64,000 nt of DNA from Amyelois transitella (GCF_032362555.1 NC_083528.1:3410001-3474000); one strand, 5' to 3'. Shown: positions 30,817 through 42,058, numbered from the stretch's first letter. The notes: generated from the sequence alone by a model not told the origin. Numbers and translations: made by a program.

Positions 30817-33800
30817 TCACTTTGTACTATCACCCTCTCCATTATTAACGTAAGTGTCTTCAATTTCTTGCAACGTCTTTCCTTTCGTTTCTGGTAATAA
30901 AAAGCAAAGGAAAACAGTACACAACAATGTAGTTGTACCGTGGAGAATAAACACAGCCTGTTGTCCATATACTTGGCCCAATCTAGGAGTAGCATTTACA
31001 GAGGCAAATAACATCAAAAAATTTATAGCAGCTCCTAAACCAGATGTAAACCCTCTAACTTTACTTGGGCTTATTTCAGGCAAAAATGACCAAGACAAAC
31101 TGACTACTGCACTACCAAAAGATACATACCCAATCATAGATAAAATATGTAACCATATTAATCCTAAATCTACGTATAAAAATACAGCTATTGCCAATAT
31201 AAATATACATGCAACAAAGCTACTACTCAGAAATGTTAATTTTCTCGGTAACCTATCTATTATCGAACACATCGCTAATGATGAAATCACCCTTATTGCA
31301 TCAAGGGCCATCACCATAGAAAATGTATCCACGTCAGTTGAAAAGGTGTTCCTGACTATATCTTCAGCGTAAAATGATAAATTGTTTAACCCCAAAAACT
31401 GAACTGATAAAAACAATATTACTACCGTTACGAAAGGTTTCATAAAAGGTTTACTGAAAACAAACGCTAAGAGCTCCTTTCTTGTTATATCCGCCTTACC
31501 AACTTGCTTTTTCATAAATTCTTCTAATTCTTTATCAGCGGCTTCACCGTCACCTCTAAACCATTTGAATATCTCTATTCCTTCATCAATTCTTCCATTT
31601 AATATATACCACATAGGGCTTTCTCTCAAATAAATTAGTATTAGTAAGCTTATCAAGGGGGGAGATATGAAAACAAAACAGCAGGTCCGCCAATTGACGT
31701 AATGACTTATCCAGTGACAGATCAGTACTCCCAGATGCATGGACAAAGACATGCTAAATAGAGCTGTTCCTCTGTATTTGGGGTCGAATATTTCTCCTAA
31801 ATATACTAAAGCGCAGGGTCTAACTGCTCCAGTGCAGAGTCCGGTTAGGAATCTTCCGATTAATAGTAGGACGATAGATTTGGCGAAAGCTTGAAGTAGC
31901 CACCCAAGGAATAGTGGGATAAGAGTTATCATGAGGCCTCGTTTTCTACCAAACCGGTCAATAATTGGTCCCGCAATCAAACAGGCGAAGATGGCTGATA
32001 ACGGCAAGGCTGACGCTGAAACATAAAAAAGTAATATTTATATCTGTCTCATATAGACCAAATAAGAAATAAGTTGTTTAGTTTGAACATTTCCTCTGTA
32101 TAAAGATATGAACGTGTGGAAATGTAGTAAATAAAGATGACTGGCAAAACCTCTACACATGGAAACACGATCGGTAAATTTGACTTTTTTTTTCAATAGA
32201 CACGCTAAAATAAGGAACAGGTGGACGATATAATCGTTATAATGCTACAAATTTCGTGTCTTTGATAAAAATTAATACAATAGCAATAAAATAAATATCG
32301 GCCTTTCAGAATTAATTAAGCACTATAAAAATTTCAGTGCCCACGGCGACACTTAACATTTTATATGGGAATTAATTCGTGAAATTGACGAAGATAACAT
32401 TCTATTATAGTAAAAAATATGTACTTAATTTAATTTATCCAAGTTGTAGTAATACACCCCTAGACGGCATAAAAAACTCTAGACTCAGCGTTTTGGGCTA
32501 TGCGTTAATATGTCAGACAGTCATTCACTTTCTTCTTTTTTAAATTTAGATATAGAAAGATGAGATATATATTACTTACCGACCCAGGAATCGTAGCTCC
32601 TGTCGTACGCTATAGACTCATCTAGAACTAACTCAGGCAGCAGCGTGCCACTGAACCCGTACGCCATGCCCGCTGACAGCATGATCAGGTCCGCCGCTAT
32701 ACATGCCAAGATCTGAAACATTGAAATTTATCGGCTCACTCGAAAGGTAGCGTGCCACCTGTGCGTGCCACCGAACATGATCAGGCACGCCGCTATGCAT
32801 GCCAAGATCTGCAATTGTTATCAATCAATCAATAAGTTCACTCAAGAAGTAGCGCACCACTGAACCCACAACTCGGCCGCAGAGGACAGAAAAATGTGCT
32901 TCATAATATCCCAACTAATAACATAAATGTGTGCCGTGTGGTTCCAGGCACCAAAACAAAAAAGAATAGGACCACTCCATCTCTTTCCCATGGATGTCAT
33001 AAAAGGCGACTAAGGGATAGGCTTACAAACTTGGGATTCTTTTCTAGGCGATGGGCTAGCAACCTGTCACTATTTAAATCTCAATTCTATCATTAAGCCA
33101 AAAAGCTGAACGCGGCCATTCAGTATTTTCAAGACTGTTGGCTCTGTCTACCCCACAAGGGATATAGACGTGACTATACATATGTATGTATGTATGTATG
33201 TAATAATATAAATGCGTTAATTTATAAAAGTAAGTTTACTTGTTTTTTTATTTGTGTCTTCACGGGTTATCTACTGAATTAATCTTCTTGTTATGTCACG
33301 TATATATAACTAAGGACAAAGGGTATCTTTTATCCCGATAAAAAAATTCCTGTGGGATTTACGAAAAATCTATATGCGCTCAGTCAATAGCAGCGAAGAA
33401 TCTAAATTGCACAAGCAAAGATTTTACTGATTGGAGCAAAAATGCAACCTCCGACTCAACATCGTCAAATCAACGCTTTGGCGATGTGGCGGTAGGGGAT
33501 GAGCTCCTACCTCGTACAGACCATCCCCTCCCCCGCATTCAGGCCACTGAAGCGACCACCACATCCCTACCAGGGGTATCCAACCTGACAGGGTTCCTTT
33601 TAGCTTCCCAGTGGTCGATTACATCACATGAAAGATTGAAAACCTTAGGTGCTCTTACGGTGAGGGTAAACATAGTGAGGAAATCTGCACATTAAGGCAA
33701 CTGAATGTGTTAGGTTTCGCTGCAAAGATTGTAAGGGTCAAACGGAAACGGGAGTAGCTTCCTGTAAAAACCTGACACTTAAAAAGGCGCACTACGGCGC

Positions 33801-33933
33801 CTCTCTTTAAGAAGGTCATGTTTATAATAGAATAGAACGCTTAGCCCAGAAAGATGCAACAAATTACCTGTTTAAAAATATGAAAATATTTCGTCCCATT
33901 TCCGTAGTTCCTCAACGTATTTAGAATCTTCAT
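30817..33933 (-). CDS. Tret1-like: Tret1-like facilitated sugar transporter C, three exons, divergent
   Basis: Exons on the minus strand: 33868-33933 (starting MKILNTLRNYGNG), 32580-32712 and 30817-32015, giving 465 aa. Exon 2 is again 133 nt and ends in ...YDSW, with the same phase as A and B. Signatures are DRFGRK (86-91), RESPMWYI, QFLGLNNLSFYA, PEISPSKVRG and PETKGKTLQEIEDTYVN. It is clearly more distant from A and B than those are from each other, so it represents an older duplication. Substrate is inferred from the family only. A partial copy of its exon 2 lies just upstream, at about 32740-32880. Confidence 0.92.
32740..32880 (-). pseudogene. Decayed tandem partial copies of transporter C exon 2
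   Basis: CATGATCAGG(C)ACGCCGC with TGCATGCCAAGATCTG repeats the acceptor end of exon 2 (32680-32715). The block TAGCGTGCCAC, and later TAGCGCACCACTGAACCC, repeats its middle. Two extra units of about 95 bp are therefore present, each too short and altered to be a usable exon. Confidence 0.65.
32930..33205 (-). repeat. Long copy of the GTAGACAGAGCC-family repeat
   Basis: Runs from GTGCCGTGTGGTTCCAGGCA through GAATAGGACCACTCCATCTC, GGCGACTAAGGGATAGGC and GGCGATGGGCTAGCAACCTG to CTCTGTCTACCCCACAAGGG. It ends in a (TATG)n run. It is the most complete reverse-oriented copy in the window. The TATG end marks the 3' tail. Confidence 0.65.
33480..33800 (-). repeat. Degraded interspersed repeat in intron 1 of transporter C
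   Basis: GGTGAGGGTAAACATAGTGA, GGAAATCTGCACATTAAGGC and GGCGCACTACGGCGCC belong to the family also seen at 51290-51520. It has no coding potential. Confidence 0.4.
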
Positions 33934-34914
33934 TTCCTTTGTAAGGCATCACACTCGAAAGATAAATTATTAACAATAAATTTTTCACCAAATTAAAAAA
34001 AATACTAACTACGTTTTGTTCGCTCGCGCGTAATTTTGGAAGTGCTATGAACTAAATTCGTGACACTAATGGCACTTAAGAATAAAATGATAATAAATGG
34101 GTATATATTGACGTATTAACACAGTTAACGATATAACGCAGGTGTAAAAGAATAGAACAAGTGATAAAGTATCTTTTTTTGTTTTATTGAATTTTAAAGG
34201 TACCTTCCTAAAAGCATAAATAAAAGACCTCCACAAAAGTGAACAGGAAGAGATAGACCACATACAAAGATGAGCAAATTCTTTCCATGTACTAAATTTC
34301 GTCCAGAAGATTTTGCGTGAAAGCGAAAGAAACACACACACATCTTTACAAACTTTATCATTTTCAATTTTAGTAGAATAGATAGTATAGGTAGTAGGCA
34401 GAATATATCGCCAAATCACAATTAGATCGGCTATGTTCCTATGTTCACATAGGCATATCTAATTACAGAGTTTACCCTTGGGGGCCGTTCTAGGGAATCA
34501 TAGGGTGGGCAGACATTATTTTGGGGTAAGCTCGAAACTGTTCTGAATACTAGTTAGGAATTGCGAAACTGTTCTGTGGGAAATATTTTTTAGATATTGA
34601 ACCTTTTATGTTAAGCTTCGTATTTAACGTTTCTAAACAATGTTGAAATAGCCTTTTCAATAATAACAGACAACAGTGAATAAAATTAAACCAAATTCCA
34701 AATCGAGTGGAAGTGAAGTGGTTTATATTGAACCACAAATTTTAGTTTTTCAAAGAAAAAATAAATCTTTTTTAAAGGTAGTTACCTACCTAATTCTGTT
34801 TTGTGAAGAAATAATGAATTACATACAAAAAATCTTGAAGATTACCCTCATTTTGCTAGTTGTTGGAAAGATTAATCTTCATCTAATGTGTCAGGTTACT
34901 TCTAACTCCTAGCG

Positions 34915-35110
34915 TTAGGTAGTCATGGTTACATCCTCAGCTCTCTGGGATGCGCCAATGACCATAATCTTGGATTGGGTCATTCTGGTTTTTACACGAA
35001 GTGACTGCAATCTGTAACCTTTGCAGGCAAATAAATTCATATTGGATCATGGTTACACATCCAGTAGCCTAAATGTGCAGGTTTCCACTCATGGTAATAG
35101 CTTAGCATTG
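34915..35110 (+). repeat. Interspersed repeat, ACACATCCAG family
   Basis: GTCATGGTTACATCCTCAGC, CTGTAACCTTTGCAGG and GGATCATGGTTACACATCCA with AATGTGCAGGTTTCC. Related copies lie at 46195-46360 and 53620-53825 and, in reverse, at 51290-51520. Confidence 0.5.
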
Positions 35111-35163
35111 CCTCACAATACCGAATAGATAGGTACCACGAAATTTTTTGATGGAGATAGATG

Positions 35164-35212
35164 TTTTAAACCTTTATACACATGTGCTAAACATGTGTAT
35201 AAAGGTTTAAAA
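35164..35212. repeat. Perfect 22-bp stem-loop
   Basis: The arm at 35164-35185 (starting TTTTAAACC, ending ACACATGT) is the exact reverse complement of 35191-35212. The loop is GCTAA. No function is assigned. Confidence 0.85.
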
Positions 35213-35656
35213 ATATCGTCAAAATGATCGATCCCTGGTCGAATAATAAATATCAATCATCTAGGCGTATCTAGGTAATATATTTTCAAAGGGAATTTTG
35301 TAGTGCAATCCCTCACTAAATACCTATAAATGAGAAATTCTGTCTGTTCCGTTTTTACAGCTAAACTACTGGACCGATTCGAATGCAATTTGGATGGATG
35401 ATGGATTTGATCAATGGATCAGAGTGGAACAAAGGCGTTTACCTGGGTGTCCCAGCTAGGGACACAAGTCACCTGGATGATATCGCTTTTACGGTACCTA
35501 GCTACATCACCTGTTATTTATGAAATAGATTTAGAGCTAGTTCAGACATGGTGGATTCCGCGCAGATGCAAATCGCGCGGTTCTAAACGCAAGTGTTCAG
35601 ACAGGCGCGGATGTACATGCGGAGTGCCGTTATTCGCATAGGGTGACAGTCCAATC

Positions 35657-37670
35657 ATGGAAGTCGAAGAAGCAATATGTGTGTACTTGTTGCTCCGTAA
35701 AAAAGAAAGAAAGAAGAAACGGCAGTATTGGGTGCATCCAATATTACGCGATCGGTTTACTCATGGTCAGTTTCAGACTTTATATCCAAAATTAAGAAGT
35801 TTTGAACCAAAATTCTTCAATTATTTGAGAATGTCGATAAATTCATTTGATGAATTATTAGAAATGATAAGTAAACAAATTGAATCTAATGATACCCATA
35901 TGAGGTCAAGCGTGTCCCCAGAAGAAAAACTCGTGATCACATTAAGGTAAGATATTTATTTTATACGTCAGAATATATATTTTGTACTATAGAAGACTGT
36001 GAATCGTCAGTGCTATTGCATGATAAAGGCGATGGAGACTCTCCTGGTACTATTGTAGAATATCCAGTGAAATATCCTTGTGGGTTTGAATATTGTTGGT
36101 TTTGCCAAAATACTGCATTAGGCGTGTTTTGCTGGCTCGTGATATGAATAGGCGATGGTAATTTCTGCCCTTTCTGTATTACCTGGAGCAATTCAATTTT
36201 AGTAGCCAATCGTTTATTTTCTGGAACTTTCTTTAACTCTTTATACAATGACATGCAAAAAAGTTTATCATCATCATCTTGCTTTGACATACTTTCTTGT
36301 ATCTGTCTTTGTATTTTATCTCTTGATTCAATACTATTTTCTAATATGTCAGCCAATCGCTCTTCTGAAGTAATTTTAGTTTTCTTCCTTTTATTGGGTA
36401 CCGGTTGTATTTCACGTGCATTTACAAAATTATCTAGCTTTTGGTCAATGTTCCGAATTTCTTCATTTTTGGCTTCATCTATGTTTGTGATAGTTTCTTT
36501 GTTTTCTATCGTCTTCTGAAGAAAAGAAAGCCGGTCGAAATACATGTATTTTGAACCTTTACATGCACCAGAACCAGAAGGAATTGATTTGCCTTTCTTG
36601 AATTCCTTATTATAAGCATCACGGATGTTCTTCCATTTTTTTTGTAATAATACACCTGGAACAGAAATCACTATCTTTAACAAATATAAATACAGTAGCG
36701 GTTAGGTAATTCAAGACACTCATTATGCTTTAACTAGCGGACCCGACAGACTTTCAAAACGATACAGATTAATATTTTATTTTTCAGATATCTGGGTACT
36801 GGTTGTTCCTTTGGAGAACTACATTACAACTTTCGTCTTGGCAAATCTACAATCACAGGAATTGTCCGTGAAGTATGTGAAGCTCTGTGGGAAAAAGTCA
36901 CAAAAAACGTCATGCCTGAATCCAGCGAAGATATATGGAAGAAAATAGCTAAAGATTTTGAAAAATATGCAAATTTTCCCAATTGCATAGGCGCCATAGA
37001 TGGCAAGCATATAAGGATTACAAAACCCAAAGATTCGGGTTCTTTGTATTATAATTACAAAACTTTTTTTTCCATAGTACTGTTGGCACTTTGTGATAGT
37101 AACTATTGTTTTACTTTCATAGATATCGGATCTTACGGAAAAAGTAGTGATTCTGCAATTTTTAAAAATTCAGCATTTTATAAAAGGTTAATAGAAAAGT
37201 CATTACACATACCAAAACCTAAACCAATATCTGAAACAGATCCTAAACCATTGCCATACGTCATAGTTGGCGATGAAGCGTTTGGTTTATCCGAAAATGT
37301 AATGCGACCCTATGCAGGTAAAGGGCTATCATACGAAAAAAAAATATTTAATTACAGGTTATCAAGAGCTCGACGTTTTATTGAATGCACTTTTGGAATT
37401 CTGGCAAACAAGTGGCGCATTTTTCATAGGCCTATAAACGTGAATATAGACTTTGCCGAAGACATAATAAAGGCCTGTTGCGTGCTACACAATTTTGTTA
37501 GAACTAGAGATGGTATACAGTATGAAGATACTTTACATACTGCGCCAATGAGTAATCTTATTACATTACATGCAGGAAGGGGTACACCATCATCATTAAA
37601 CATTAGAGACAAATATGCTAATTACTTTGTGAATGAGGGTCGTGTAGAATGGCAAGACACGAAAATATGA
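35657..37670 (+). CDS. Harbinger DDE nuclease (transposase), two exons, copy 1
   Basis: Exon 1 35657-35946 (MEVEEAICVYLLLRKKERK, a basic N-terminus), donor AAG|GTAAGA. Exon 2 36788-37670 after TTTTCAG. The joined frame gives 390 aa. The DDE_4-type domain keeps the catalytic triad: D168 in NCIGAIDGKHI, D259 in VIVGDEAFG and E296 in RRFIECTFG, plus the family's FIDIGSYGKSSD block. Known Harbinger nucleases need a partner Myb-like protein for nuclear import and DNA binding, and that partner lies on the other strand. The intron contains the whole second exon of the partner. Confidence 0.92.
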
Positions 37671-38077
37671 AATTAAAATTGTTACAGTTCGCGCCAAATA
37701 ACTAAACTCAAGATGGCGCGTCGCGTTGGTGGGTTGTACATATTACAGTTAATAGCTATACGTTACTGTGGCAACGTGATAGTTTTCCCGCGCTCGTTAC
37801 GTACCGCCAAACAACGTTATACACATTTCAGTTATTTGGGGTGGACTGTCTATTACAAAACATGTAAACTACCCTGGTAAAATGTATAATTAAATGTCTA
37901 CTGACCAAAAAGAACCTTCTTTTCCAAAGAATCCTCATTTTCTCCAAAAATCTCCACCAGCTCCTGCCAAGCTCCGTTTTTAATCGTTTTGTTAGAATAT
38001 TCTGCACATTGGATGTTCCACAAAGCAGGTCTTTTTTCCACCTCATCGATGAATAGCTCGGTGTCGAAGCGATCCAT
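35961..38077 (-). CDS. Harbinger MADF/Myb-like DNA-binding protein, two exons, copy 1
   Basis: Exon 1 37906-38077 (MDRFDTELFIDEVEKRPALW), donor G|GTCAGT. Exon 2 35961-36655 after TTCTGTTCCAG. 288 aa. The MADF domain spans the junction: FIDEVEKRPALWN, NGAWQELVEIFGE and then KKWKNIRDAYNKEFKKGK. A basic stretch NKRKKTKIT could be a nuclear signal. The C-terminal half is Gln/Ser-rich. The start is taken at MDRFD because the frame upstream runs into the terminal repeat. AATAAA starts directly after the TAA stop and lies 9 bp inside the nuclease intron. It is the likely DNA-binding partner of the nuclease. Confidence 0.88.
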
Positions 38078-38448
38078 TGTCACCGTCCGATACGCGCGGC
38101 TTCCGCGGAGCAACTGAACGCCCTCTAGGTACGTCAAGTAAATAAAAACGAGCGGCGACCGCGCGAATTCATTTTCTAGCGGTTGAGTGGCGGGAGCCGC
38201 GCGGATTGTCAATCCGTGCGGACAGGTATGAACGATTTGTAAGGCGCTAATGTAATTAGGATCTGCGCGGTTCAACCGCGCTGTTTGAAACCGCGCGGAA
38301 TCCGCCGTGTCTGAACTAGCTCTTAGAGCTAGTTCAGACATGGCGGATTCCGCGCAGATGCAAATCGCGCGGTTCTAAACGCAAGTGTTCAGACAGGCGC
38401 GGATGTACATGCGGAGTGCCGTTATTCGCATAGGGTGACAGTCCAATC

Positions 38449-40462
38449 ATGGAAGTCGAAGAAGCAATATGTGTGTACTTGTTGCTCCGTAAAAAAGAAA
38501 GAAAGAAGAAACGGCAGTATTGGGTGCATCCAATATTACGCGATCGGTTTACTCATGGTCAGTTTCAGACTTTATATCCAAAATTAAGAAGTTTTGAACC
38601 AAAATTCTTCAATTATTTGAGAATGTCGATAAATTCATTTGATGAATTATTAGAAATGATAAGTAAACAAATTGAATCTAATGATACCCATATGAGGTCA
38701 AGCGTGTCCCCAGAAGAAAAACTCGTGATCACATTAAGGTAAGATATTTATTTTATACGTCAGAATATATATTTTGTACTATAGAAGACTGTGAATCGTC
38801 AGTGCTATTGCATGATAAAGGCGATGGAGACTCTCCTGGTACTATTGTAGAATATCCAGTGAAATATCCTTGTGGGTTTGAATATTGTTGGTTTTGCCAA
38901 AATACTGCATTAGGCGTGTTTTGCTGGCTCGTGATATGAATAGGCGATGGTAATTTCTGCCCTTTCTGTATTACCTGGAGCAATTCAATTTTAGTAGCCA
39001 ATCGTTTATTTTCTGGAACTTTCTTTAACTCTTTATACAATGACATGCAAAAAAGTTTATCATCATCATCTTGCTTTGACATACTTTCTTGTATCTGTCT
39101 TTGTATTTTATCTCTTGATTCAATACTATTTTCTAATATGTCAGCCAATCGCTCTTCTGAAGTAATTTTAGTTTTCTTCCTTTTATTGGGTACCGGTTGT
39201 ATTTCACGTGCATTTACAAAATTATCTAGCTTTTGGTCAATGTTCCGAATTTCTTCATTTTTGGCTTCATCTATGTTTGTGATAGTTTCTTTGTTTTCTA
39301 TCGTCTTCTGAAGAAAAGAAAGCCGGTCGAAATACATGTATTTTGAACCTTTACATGCACCAGAACCAGAAGGAATTGATTTGCCTTTCTTGAATTCCTT
39401 ATTATAAGCATCACGGATGTTCTTCCATTTTTTTTGTAATAATACACCTGGAACAGAAATCACTATCTTTAACAAATATAAATACAGTAGCGGTTAGGTA
39501 ATTCAAGACACTCATTATGCTTTAACTAGCGGACCCGGCAGACTTTCAAAACGATACAGATTAATATTTTATTTTTCAGATATCTGGGTACTGGTTGTTC
39601 CTTTGGAGAACTACATTACAACTTTCGTCTTGGCAAATCTACAATCACAGGAATTGTCCGTGAAGTATGTGAAGCTCTGTGGGAAAAAGTCACAAAAAAC
39701 GTCATGCCTGAATCCAGCGAAGATATATGGAAGAAAATAGCTAAAGATTTTGAAAAATATGCAAATTTTCCCAATTGCATAGGCGCCATAGATGGCAAGC
39801 ATATAAGGATTACAAAACCCAAAGATTCGGGTTCTTTGTATTATAATTACAAAACTTTTTTTTCCATAGTACTGTTGGCACTTTGTGATAGTAACTATTG
39901 TTTTACTTTCATAGATATCGGATCTTACGGAAAAAGTAGTGATTCTGCAATTTTTAAAAATTCAGCATTTTATAAAAGGTTAATAGAAAAGTCATTACAC
40001 ATACCAAAACCTAAACCAATATCTGAAACAGATCCTAAACCATTGCCATACGTCATAGTTGGCGATGAAGCGTTTGGTTTATCCGAAAATGTAATGCGAC
40101 CCTATGCAGGTAAAGGGCTATCATACGAAAAAAAAATATTTAATTACAGGTTATCAAGAGCTCGACGTTTTATTGAATGCACTTTTGGAATTCTGGCAAA
40201 CAAGTGGCGCATTTTTCATAGGCCTATAAACGTGAATATAGACTTTGCCGAAGACATAATAAAGGCCTGTTGCGTGCTACACAATTTTGTTAGAACTAGA
40301 GATGGTATACAGTATGAAGATACTTTACATACTGCGCCAATGAGTAATCTTATTACATTACATGCAGGAAGGGGTACACCATCATCATTAAACATTAGAG
40401 ACAAATATGCTAATTACTTTGTGAATGAGGGTCGTGTAGAATGGCAAGACACGAAAATATGA
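38449..40462 (+). CDS. Harbinger DDE nuclease, two exons, copy 2
   Basis: Exons 38449-38738 and 39580-40462. The predicted 390-aa protein is identical by eye to that of copy 1, including the D168/D259/E296 triad. Splice signals are unchanged, so both copies appear able to make nuclease. Confidence 0.92.
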
Positions 40463-40869
40463 AATTAAAATTGTTACAGTTCGCGCCAAATAACTAAACT
40501 CAAGATGGCGCGTCGCGTTGGTGGGTTGTACATATTACAGTTAATAGCTATACGTTACTGTGGCAACGTGATAGTTTTCCCGCGCTCGTTACGTACCGCC
40601 AAACAACGTTATACACATTTCAGTTATTTGGGGTGGACTGTCTATTACAAAACATGTAAACTACCCTGGTAAAATGTATAATTAAATGTCTACTGACCAA
40701 AAAGAACCTTCTTTTCCAAAGAATCCTCATTTTCTCCAAAAATCTCCACCAGCTCCTGCCAAGCTCCGTTTTTAATCGTTTTGTTAGAATATTCTGCACA
40801 TTGGATGTTCCACAAAGCAGGTCTTTTTTCCACCTCATCGATGAATAGCTCGGTGTCGAAGCGATCCAT
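38753..40869 (-). CDS. Harbinger MADF/Myb-like protein, two exons, copy 2
   Basis: Exons 40698-40869 and 38753-39447, giving the same 288-aa protein as copy 1 as far as I can read. The nearest differences from copy 1 are upstream of the start codon (AAAACGAGC against AAACCGAGC) or in the intron. Exon interlocking with the nuclease gene is the same. Confidence 0.88.
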
Positions 40870-41120
40870 TGTCACCGTCCGATACGCGCGGCTTCCGCGG
40901 AGCAACTGAACGCCCTCTAGGTACGTCAAGTAAATAAAACCGAGCGGCGACCGCGCGAATTCATTTTCTAGCGGTTGAGTGGCGGGAGCCGCGCGGATTG
41001 TCAATCCGTGCGGACAGGTATGAACGATTTGTAAGGCGCTAATGTAATTAGGATCCGCGCGGTTCAACCGCGCTGTTTGAAACCGCGCGGAATCCGCCGT
41101 GTCTGAACTAGCTCTTAAAC

Positions 41121-41771
41121 TTTGTTACTAGGAATGTGAAAAAAAAATCGATTATGGAAAAAATCGATTAAAAATCGATTTTTTTAAAAGAAAAATCGAT
41201 TTTTATACATGATTTTTTTAACATTAATAATCGATTAAAAATCGATTTTTATAATCATACAATAAATGCACTCCAACATTACGTTTTTGTCTTCTGGCTT
41301 GGAGCCCGGAACGCGAACTGCCAAAGAATACTATCATAGCTCATCAACGCCATCTGTGCATTCTTTCTGTGCTCTTAAAACAGTTTAGATGATTAATTTA
41401 ATCAAACATTCTCTAGATGGAATTAGTCGATGAACAGTATTTTACCGACATTCGGTTGATATTTTATTCATTATTCGTTGCTGAAACTTCATTTTTCAAA
41501 CTTGATTGTTAAAAACTTTAATTTGTGTTGATTTTATAAGAGCTTTCTGTTTCTGTTGTTTATTTTTAATGAATAAATCTATTGATATAATGTAAATGGC
41601 GTTAATTTTGACATAAATTGAAAAATTAGGAAAAAATCTATCAATATAATAAAATCGATTATTTTCTTAAGAAAAATCGATTATTTGTTAATCGATTTTT
41701 CATACTTAAAAAATAAATCGATTATATAAAAATCGATTTTTTATCAGCAATGTCACATCCCTATTTGTTAC
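41121..41771. mobile_element. Non-autonomous hAT MITE with clustered ATCGAT sites
   Basis: The element is 41129-41763 (635 bp), flanked by the perfect 8-bp duplication TTTGTTAC (41121-41128 and 41764-41771), which is diagnostic of hAT elements. The termini are TAGGAATGTGA and TCACATCCCTA (one mismatch as inverted repeats). Subterminal regions carry 11 ATCGAT cores embedded in A/T runs (AAAAATCGATTTTT): six in the left about 100 bp and five in the right. There is no coding frame. It lies 3 bp from the Harbinger pair. Confidence 0.88.
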
Positions 41772-42058
41772 CTACAATTAGGTAGGTAGGTATTTTGTGC
41801 ACTAATTTCTTTCTAGCATGGTGGAATAGGTTCCTATAGTTTGTTTTATTATGCAGCAGCGATTATGATAGTACCACCTACCTATGTTATGTAACCTCGA
41901 CTAATGAGAGTACTTCTTATAGGAGTAATAAAAAGTAGGGTAAGTATAAAAAAAGATACATTTAAAATAAGGAAAATTTATTAACCTAAATCAGTCTTAA
42001 AGAAAACGGAACGAGAATCACTTTGAATAACATAACATAAAATTAAAATAAGCGCACT
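41772..42058. other. Short spacer, 3' flank of Hsp20 copy 5
   Basis: Non-coding. TTTATT motifs on the + strand near 41975 could serve as minus-strand poly(A) signals for the Hsp20 gene. Confidence 0.4.

Larger units (their letters stand above)
33934..35530. other. Spacer between transporter C and Harbinger pair
   Basis: No gene. It holds an ACACATCCAG-family repeat (34915-35110), a perfect 22-bp stem-loop (35164-35212) and a Helitron-like fragment near 35330-35400 (CTAAACTACTGGACCGATTC). Confidence 0.5.
35531..38325 (+). mobile_element. PIF/Harbinger DNA transposon, copy 1, apparently complete
   Basis: The element is 35534-38322 (2,789 bp), flanked by TTA at 35531-35533 and 38323-38325, the usual 3-bp Harbinger target duplication. 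The terminal inverted repeats are about 30 bp (GAGCTAGTTCAGACA...GGATTCCGCGC) with two mismatches. It encodes a DDE nuclease (+) and a MADF/Myb-like protein (-), both open. It appears autonomous and very young. Confidence 0.92.
38326..41117 (+). mobile_element. PIF/Harbinger DNA transposon, copy 2, tandem with copy 1
   Basis: The element is 38326-41114, also 2,789 bp, followed by TTA (41115-41117). Its left TTA (38323-38325) is the right TTA of copy 1, so both copies share one target triplet. I counted about four single-base differences from copy 1 (for example ACCCGACAG against ACCCGGCAG, and AAAACGAGC against AAACCGAGC). Confidence 0.92.

Noticed and set aside
33180-33205. A (TATG)n run as a stand-alone microsatellite
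   Set aside because: It is the tail of the adjacent repeat; the same run ends other copies of the family.
37898-38341. Long N-terminal extension of the Harbinger MADF protein
   Set aside because: The extension is translated from the terminal inverted repeat and even crosses the element boundary. MDRFD at 38077 is the plausible start.
35534-41114. The two long direct copies as a host gene duplication
   Set aside because: TTA duplications, terminal inverted repeats and the DDE nuclease identify both as Harbinger transposons.
41129-41763. The clustered ATCGAT palindromes as a CRISPR-like or satellite array
   Set aside because: Spacing is irregular, and the perfect 8-bp duplication plus inverted ends show a hAT MITE.
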